Assembly: GCA_945872195.1 (NCBI GenBank)
Contig: CAMBZO010000011.1
Location: forward strand, 1 to 16,604
Direction of reading: 5' to 3'
Source of the DNA: Akkermansia muciniphila
GTDB lineage: Bacteria > Verrucomicrobiota > Verrucomicrobiia > Limisphaerales > SXTU01
DNA: 16,604 nucleotides
The notes beneath the pieces were generated by a model. That model was not told where the DNA came from, did not search any database, and saw only the letters and a list, made by a program, of their open reading frames with translations. A program made the translations under genes and the position numbers. Shown one piece after another: positions 11,961 to 16,604 of this stretch. How positions within the stretch are numbered: the stretch's first letter is position 1; each line of letters opens with the position of its first letter.

Positions 11961-14411
11961 ATGCACTTGCTCCGAATCCAACCGCTTTTCGCCACATCAC
12001 TCTGCGCGGTCCTGCTCGCCGTCGGCTGCCAATCACAGCGGCCTGCGCCGCAGGTCACGGTGTTTCCGGCTACGACCGAACTGAAGCAACATCCGCTCAT
12101 CGGAGCGCCGCGAACTTTGGAGAACCAGTTTCATCTCCCCAAGCTAGCCGAGATGGAAGCGGCCATCGTGCAAGCCATCGCGGACAAGAAGTTGCCCGGC
12201 GGAGTCCTACTGCTGGAGCAGCACGGCGCGACTTATCGCAAACACTTCGGTCAACGCGCCATCGTCCCCACTACCGAGCCGATGTCCGAGGACACACTCT
12301 TCGACGCCGCATCGCTCACCAAGGTCATCGCCGCCACGCCGGCCATCATGCGGCTGATTGACCAAGGGAAGGTCGGCCTCGAAGACCGCGTGGTGAAGTT
12401 CATCCCGGAGTTCGGCACACTCGGGAAGGAAGTCATCACCATCCGCCAGTTGCTCACGCACACGTCGGGCTTGCGGCCTGACATCAGCCTCAAGCCGGAC
12501 TGGTCCGGCTACGACGCAGCCATCCGCCTCGCGTGCGAGGAGAAGCTCGCCGCGCCACCGGGAACTAAAATCATCTACAGCGACACCGGACTGTATCTGG
12601 TCGGCGAAATTGTCCGGCGCGTCAGCGGGCTGCCGCTCGACCAATTCGTGCAACGCGAAGTCTTCGGCCCGCTCGGCATGACCGACACCGGCTTCAATCC
12701 ACCGCGCAGCAAGCTCGCGCGCATCGCGCCCACGGAGGTCGAGAGCGGTCAACCGGTGCGTGGTGTCGTCCACGACCCACGCGCACGACGCATGGGCGGC
12801 GTGGCGGGACACGCGGGACTTTTCACCACGGCGCACGACCTCGCGCTCTTCGCGCGCATGATGATCAACGAAGGCGAACTTGCTGGCGTCCGCGTCTTCA
12901 AGCCGGAGACCGTGCGCCTCTGGACCTCAGTGCAAACGCCGCCGGGCGTCGCGGGCCGGCGCGGGCTGGGCTGGGACATCGACACGGGTTTCAGCGGCCC
13001 GCGCGGCAAGCTCTTCCCCATCGGCTCCTACGGCCACACGGGCTGGACGGGGACGAGCCTATGGATAGACCCGTTCTCCAAGACGTTCCTGATTTTTCTC
13101 TCGAACCGAAACCATCCGACCGAGGCCGGCAGCGTCGGCGTGTTGCGCGCGAAGCTCGGCACGCTCGCGGCGGAGGCGGTGCGGAACTTCAACTTCGCCT
13201 ACGTCCCCGGCGCACTCGCTCCGCGCGAAGACGCAGTGGCCGCCGGCCGCTTGCGCCCGAGCGCCGCACCCGTGGACACCGCTGCGCCGGTGCTCAACGG
13301 CATTGATGTGCTGGCGAAGAACCAGTTCGCCCAACTCAAAGGCCTCAAGCTCGGCCTCATCACGAACCACACCGGCCAGGACCGCGCGCGCAACGCGACG
13401 ATTGACTTGCTGCACAAGGCGCCCGGCGTGTCGCTCGTCGCACTGTTCAGTCCCGAGCACGGCATTCGCGGTGCGGTGGACGACAAAGTTTCCGACTCGA
13501 AGGACGAGCAGACGGGCCTGCCGGTCTTCAGCCTCTACGGCGTCCGCCGCACGCCCACGCCGGAGCAACTCGCGGGACTGGACGCGCTCGTGTTCGACAT
13601 CCAGGACATCGGCTGCCGCTTCTACACGTATCCGGCCACGATGATTAACTGCATGGAAGCGGCGGCGAAGGCGAAGAAGAAGTTCATCGTGCTCGACCGC
13701 GCGAATCCCATCGGGGGCGTCGCGGTGGAAGGGCCGCTGCTCGTCGGCACGAACTCCTTCGTCGCGTGGCACAAAGTTCCCTTGCGCCACGGGATGACGC
13801 TCGGCGAAGTCGCGCGGATGGTGAACGCGGAGCGCGGCTTCGATGCGGACCTCACCGTGATTCCCGTCGCGGGTTGGTCGCGTAGCCAGTGGTTCGACGA
13901 GTTCGGCCAGCCGTGGACGAACCCATCGCCGAACATGCGGAGCCTCGCGGCGGCGGCGCTTTATCCCGGCGTCGGTTTGCTGGAGAGCGCCATCAGCGTG
14001 GGGCGCGGGACGGACACGCCGTTCGAGGTCGTGGGCGCGCCGTATGTGACCAACGACGTGCGCTTCGCCGCCGAGCTGAACCGCGCGGGGCTGCCCGGCG
14101 TGCGTTTCCACGCGGTGCGTTTCACGCCGACCTACAGCACGTTCAAGGACCAGCCCTGCGGCGGCGTGCGCCTCGTGCTGACCGACCGCGACGCGCTCAA
14201 CGCCGTGGACGTGGGCCTGACCATCGCGGTCACGATGCAGCGGCTCTACGGGACGAACTTCGCGGCGGACAAGATGCAGGTGCTGCTGCGCGAGCCGTCG
14301 GTGCTGGCAGGCATCAAGTCGGGCAAGTCTGTCGCGGAGATGAAGGCTGGTTGGGCGGCGGACTTGGAGGCATTTAAGAAGCGGAGAGAGCCCTTCCTGC
14401 TCTACCGATGA
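11961..14411 (+). CDS. Lipoprotein fusion: beta-lactamase-fold serine hydrolase plus NamZ/DUF1343 domain
   Basis: This 816-residue envelope protein has a lipoprotein-like signal (cysteine 23 after LLAVG). Residues of about 55-410 are a class C beta-lactamase-fold hydrolase with the SxxK motif ASLTK (Ser118, Lys121), YSD at 206-208 in place of the commoner YxN, and GHTG at 358-361. After a linker, residues of about 448-816 are DUF1343 (GH171): LKLGLITNHTG, LFSPEHGIRG (Glu499, a candidate catalytic residue), FDIQDIGCRFYTYPATM, VLDRANPIGG, LRHGMTLGE and GVGLLESAISVGRGTDTPFE. In Bacillus subtilis separate neighbouring genes encode AmiE, a serine-hydrolase-family MurNAc-L-Ala amidase, and NamZ, an exo-N-acetylmuramidase. 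The fusion could remove the stem peptide and then cleave MurNAc from the glycan end. That pairing is inference; the hydrolase could instead be an esterase or carboxypeptidase. Confidence 0.9.
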   Translation: MHLLRIQPLFATSLCAVLLAVGCQSQRPAPQVTVFPATTELKQHPLIGAPRTLENQFHLPKLAEMEAAIVQAIADKKLPGGVLLLEQHGATYRKHFGQRAIVPTTEPMSEDTLFDAASLTKVIAATPAIMRLIDQGKVGLEDRVVKFIPEFGTLGKEVITIRQLLTHTSGLRPDISLKPDWSGYDAAIRLACEEKLAAPPGTKIIYSDTGLYLVGEIVRRVSGLPLDQFVQREVFGPLGMTDTGFNPPRSKLARIAPTEVESGQPVRGVVHDPRARRMGGVAGHAGLFTTAHDLALFARMMINEGELAGVRVFKPETVRLWTSVQTPPGVAGRRGLGWDIDTGFSGPRGKLFPIGSYGHTGWTGTSLWIDPFSKTFLIFLSNRNHPTEAGSVGVLRAKLGTLAAEAVRNFNFAYVPGALAPREDAVAAGRLRPSAAPVDTAAPVLNGIDVLAKNQFAQLKGLKLGLITNHTGQDRARNATIDLLHKAPGVSLVALFSPEHGIRGAVDDKVSDSKDEQTGLPVFSLYGVRRTPTPEQLAGLDALVFDIQDIGCRFYTYPATMINCMEAAAKAKKKFIVLDRANPIGGVAVEGPLLVGTNSFVAWHKVPLRHGMTLGEVARMVNAERGFDADLTVIPVAGWSRSQWFDEFGQPWTNPSPNMRSLAAAALYPGVGLLESAISVGRGTDTPFEVVGAPYVTNDVRFAAELNRAGLPGVRFHAVRFTPTYSTFKDQPCGGVRLVLTDRDALNAVDVGLTIAVTMQRLYGTNFAADKMQVLLREPSVLAGIKSGKSVAEMKAGWAADLEAFKKRREPFLLYR

Positions 14412-14429
14412 CCGCGGGCGCACGCCGAT

Positions 14430-14556
14430 TTGAACCACTAACCGGCACTGACCTGCACTTATCCGGAGGAAGCCACATAGAGGCAACTCGCCGACGGCAC
14501 TGTATCGGCATTTCCTTACCTCCATTAGTGCAGGTCAGTGCCGGTTAGTGGTTCAA
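14430..14556. repeat. 127-bp palindromic element with perfect 30-bp inverted arms
   Basis: The left arm (14430-14459, starting TTGAACCACTAACC) is the exact reverse complement of the right arm (14527-14556, ending GGTTAGTGGTTCAA), with 67 nt between. Each arm is three near-tandem 10-mers: TTAGTGCAGG, TCAGTGCCGG, TTAGTGGTTC (14525-14554 on the right). The spacer has further weaker pairing, such as GGAGG with CCTCC and GCCGA with TCGGC, so the whole unit could fold into one long hairpin. It starts 18 nt after the stop of the fusion gene and fills most of the 230-base gap before the propeller gene. No T-run follows it, and it encodes no protein. Confidence 0.85.
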
Positions 14557-14641
14557 CGCCGTGCCTTGTGTCGCGGCCTGAAGTTTTCCCACGGCTTCCC
14601 GTCAGTAACCGCGGCATTCAACAACTCGCCCTCAACCTCAC

Positions 14642-15868
14642 ATGAACCGACTACTCGTCCCCGCCCTGCTCGCCTCCGCGTTCCTCACCACCGCCGCCGA
14701 CTGGCCGCAGTGGCGCGGCCCAAACCGCGATGACATCTCCAAAGAAACCGGCCTGCTCAAGCAATGGCCCGAGGGCGGGCCAAAGCTCGCGTGGATGAAC
14801 AAGGACGTGGGCCTCGGCTACTCCGGCTACGCCATCGCGGGCGGCAAGCTCTTCACGGTAGGCCTGCGAGGCGACACCGAATTGCTCATCGCGTTGGACA
14901 CGAAGACGGGCAAGGAACTCTGGGCCACACCGGTTGGCCCCATGCTCAAGAATGGCTGGGGCGACGGCCCGCGCGCCACGCCCACAGTGGACGGCGATCT
15001 GGTCTTTGCGATGAGCGGCACGGGCACGTTGCTCGCGGCAAGGACGGCGGACGGCAAAGAGGCTTGGAAGGCCGCGATGCGCGACTTCGGCGGCAAGACG
15101 CCGGGCTGGGGCTATTGCGAGTCCGTGCTGGTGGACGACGGCAAGGTCATCTGCACGCCGGGCGGTGGACAGGGCACGTTGCTCGCCCTCGACAAGGTCA
15201 CGGGCAAGAAAGTCTGGCAGGCCGACGGCTGGACAGATGGCGCTCACTACTCCTCCCCCATCGTCGCGACCCACAACGGCACGCGGCAATACATCCAGCT
15301 CACCTCGCAGCACGTCGCCGGAGTGAACGCCAAGGATGGCAAGGTGCTGTGGAAGTCCGAGTGGCCGGGCAAGACCGCGGTCATCCCGACGCCCATCTTC
15401 AAGGACGGCCATGTTTACATCACCTCCGGCTACGGCGTCGGCTGCAAGCTGGTGAAAGTCGGCGCGGATAACGCGGTGAGCGACGTCTACGTGAACCAGA
15501 ACATGGTCAACCACCACGGCGGCGTGATTCTGGTGGGCGACAAAATTTACGGCCACTCGGACAAAGGCGGATGGACCTGCCAGGACTTCAAGACGGGCGA
15601 AGTGACCTGGTCCTCGAACAGCCTCAAGAAGGGAGCCATCCACTGTGCCGACGGGATGTTCTATTGCCTCGAAGAAGGCAGCGGCACGGTCGCGCTCATC
15701 GAAGTCTCCGCCAAGGGCTGGAGTGAGAAGGGGCGCTTCAAACTCACTCCGCAGACCGAGCAACGGAACCCCAAGGGCAAGGTCTGGACGCATCCCGTCG
15801 TCAGCGATGGCAAGCTCTACCTGCGCGATCAGGAACTGCTCTTCTGCTTCGACGTGAAGGGCAAGTGA
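14642..15868 (+). CDS. Secreted PQQ-like beta-propeller repeat protein
   Basis: This 408-residue exported protein has a signal peptide (residues 1-19, cleavage before DWPQW) followed by DWPQWRGPNRDDISKETGLL, an opening characteristic of PQQ-like propeller proteins common in Verrucomicrobiota and Planctomycetota. The rest is made of propeller blades with recurring units such as LLIALDTKTGKELW (about 81-94), LLAARTADGKEAW, LLALDKVTGKKVW, VAGVNAKDGKVLW and CQDFKTGEVTW. The tryptophan-docking pattern xxALDxxTGKxxW is clear. No haem site and no obvious PQQ-binding cysteine pair is seen, so enzymatic dehydrogenase activity is doubtful; a scaffolding or BamB-like role is possible. It follows the palindromic element and ends 52 bases before the glycosyltransferase start. 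Confidence 0.88.
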   Translation: MNRLLVPALLASAFLTTAADWPQWRGPNRDDISKETGLLKQWPEGGPKLAWMNKDVGLGYSGYAIAGGKLFTVGLRGDTELLIALDTKTGKELWATPVGPMLKNGWGDGPRATPTVDGDLVFAMSGTGTLLAARTADGKEAWKAAMRDFGGKTPGWGYCESVLVDDGKVICTPGGGQGTLLALDKVTGKKVWQADGWTDGAHYSSPIVATHNGTRQYIQLTSQHVAGVNAKDGKVLWKSEWPGKTAVIPTPIFKDGHVYITSGYGVGCKLVKVGADNAVSDVYVNQNMVNHHGGVILVGDKIYGHSDKGGWTCQDFKTGEVTWSSNSLKKGAIHCADGMFYCLEEGSGTVALIEVSAKGWSEKGRFKLTPQTEQRNPKGKVWTHPVVSDGKLYLRDQELLFCFDVKGK

Positions 15869-15880
15869 GCGACACCATTC

Positions 15881-15899
15881 GCCTCGCCAATTCGGAGGC
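15881..15899 (+). terminator. Weak hairpin after the propeller gene
   Basis: GCCTC (15881-15885) pairs with GAGGC (15895-15899) around a 9-nt loop, starting 12 nt after the propeller stop and ending 21 nt before the next gene. There is no T-run, only TTTAGTTT a few bases later. It may be an attenuating hairpin or chance. Confidence 0.25.
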
Positions 15900-15920
15900 T
15901 GCCGTTTAGTTTGCGCGGCA

Positions 15921-16604
15921 GTGAAAATCCTCGTCGTCACCAATCTCTTTCCACCGCATCTGGCGGACACCGACGACTTCCGCTGCCAGAATGTGACCGA
16001 CGCGCTCCGCGAGCGCGGGCACACGATCCGCGTGTTGACGTCCACCTTCGGGCTGGCCTCTGACAGCGGCCACACTGCCCGTAACGTGGGATCCTCCGCC
16101 GACCAACTCGACGCTGTTGTCCAGCGGCGGCTGCGTCTCAATGGCGCTTTCGGATTGGCGGCGGTCGCCGGACTTGGGGATTTGCGTGAACTGGAGGCGC
16201 GGAACAACGCCGTGTTGCGTGAGGCCATCGCGGAATTTGCGCCGGATCTGATCCACGTGTGGAGCCTGCGCGGGGTATCCAAGTCAATTCTGCTCACGCT
16301 GCGGCGGGCAAGCGTCCCAGTCGCCTTCCACGTGTCGGACACCTGGCTGGCGAATGAACTCCGCGAAGACCCGTGGCTCTCGTGGTGGCATCGCGAAACG
16401 GTGCCAGCAATGCACAAGATCCAGCGCGCGGGGTTGGAACTCTCCGGCCAGCGCACCAAGTGGGACGTGGAGACCCCGACCTTCATCGAGCCGGGCACCA
16501 GCCGCCTGCCGACGATTTTTGACCCGAGCACCGACGCCGGTTTCAAACCCAACTCCTTCGCAGAATTTCAGCTTCGGCGCATCCACTTCAGCAGCCCGGC
16601 GCTT
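15921..16604 (+). CDS. Family 4 glycosyltransferase, N-terminal part (partial)
   Basis: A frame starting at GTG 15921 stays open for 228 codons to the right edge. It begins VKILVVTNLFPPHLADTDDF, the standard opening of GT-B fold family 4 transferases. It continues with QNVTDALRERGHTIRVLTS, the family's RGHxVxVLT strand, and EFAPDLIHVWSLRGVSKSILL, the 'PDxIHxxs' strand near residue 105-125. It then has VPVAFHVSDTWLANEL, which resembles the 'vpvv.tvHD.w' segment. Only the acceptor-binding N-terminal domain is present, so neither the donor site nor the substrate can be read. A GTG start is chosen because no ATG lies nearby upstream and the family motif begins at this codon. With the flippase and family 2 enzyme at the other end of the window it suggests surface-polysaccharide work. 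Confidence 0.8.
   Translation, partial: MKILVVTNLFPPHLADTDDFRCQNVTDALRERGHTIRVLTSTFGLASDSGHTARNVGSSADQLDAVVQRRLRLNGAFGLAAVAGLGDLRELEARNNAVLREAIAEFAPDLIHVWSLRGVSKSILLTLRRASVPVAFHVSDTWLANELREDPWLSWWHRETVPAMHKIQRAGLELSGQRTKWDVETPTFIEPGTSRLPTIFDPSTDAGFKPNSFAEFQLRRIHFSSPAL

Noticed and set aside
13059..14525. A 488-codon minus-strand frame opposite the NamZ domain
   Set aside because: The opposite strand carries clear DUF1343 motifs, while this frame is rich in Arg, His and Val and runs into the palindromic element.
14423..14561. CGCCG on both sides of the palindromic element as a target-site duplication
   Set aside because: Five GC-rich bases recur easily by chance, and the left copy is separated from the arm by two bases. 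I mention it but do not claim transposition.
14651..16552. A 633-codon minus-strand frame opposite the propeller and glycosyltransferase genes
   Set aside because: It spans two plus-strand genes with signal peptide, propeller and GT4 motifs, and has no protein signature of its own.

Overview
This is a GC-rich, densely coded bacterial window (by eye somewhat over 60% GC) holding 11 complete genes, and an incomplete gene at each edge. I see no transposase, integrase, phage gene, CRISPR array, tRNA or rRNA. The best guess for the source is a Verrucomicrobiota bacterium or a close PVC relative. The reasons are a PQQ-like propeller protein of the 'DWPQWRGPNRD' type, a secreted golvesin-C-domain protein, a multihaem cytochrome with a non-haem N-terminal beta domain, a serine-hydrolase/DUF1343 lipoprotein, start codons without Shine-Dalgarno sequences, and abundant palindromic repeats between genes. 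This placement is inference.

Layout. (1) 1-1344, plus strand: the tail of an unidentified gene overlaps the start of a polysaccharide flippase-like membrane protein. (2) 10040-1417, minus strand, read right to left: NAD kinase (nadK), a LacI-family regulator, a secreted five-haem c-type cytochrome, D-3-phosphoglycerate dehydrogenase (serA), a secreted parvulin-type peptidyl-prolyl isomerase, HMP/HMP-P kinase (thiD) and a family 2 glycosyltransferase. From serA onward these are tightly spaced and look like one operon, with a GTGA overlap between thiD and the glycosyltransferase. (3) 10156-16604, plus strand, divergent from nadK: quinone-dependent dihydroorotate dehydrogenase (pyrD), a small secreted golvesin-domain protein, an 816-residue lipoprotein fusing a beta-lactamase-fold hydrolase to a NamZ/DUF1343 domain, a secreted PQQ-like beta-propeller, and a family 4 glycosyltransferase cut off by the window end.

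How the genes fit together. Much of this is housekeeping metabolism (serine, thiamine, NADP and pyrimidine synthesis) mixed with cell-envelope functions: flippase, two glycosyltransferases, periplasmic chaperone, peptidoglycan-recycling fusion and exported redox and propeller proteins. I do not see a defence or mobile system.

The least explained structure is in the gaps. Four separate intergenic spaces each carry a different palindromic repeat built from short near-tandem units (7-mers, 5-6-mers, 7-mers and 10-mers). Each begins inside or within about 20 nt after a stop codon. They look like dispersed 3'-end elements of a shared design but unrelated sequence, and are the best candidate for something not well described. 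The two most interesting proteins are the hydrolase-NamZ fusion and the cytochrome, whose third haem domain lacks the usual distal methionine.
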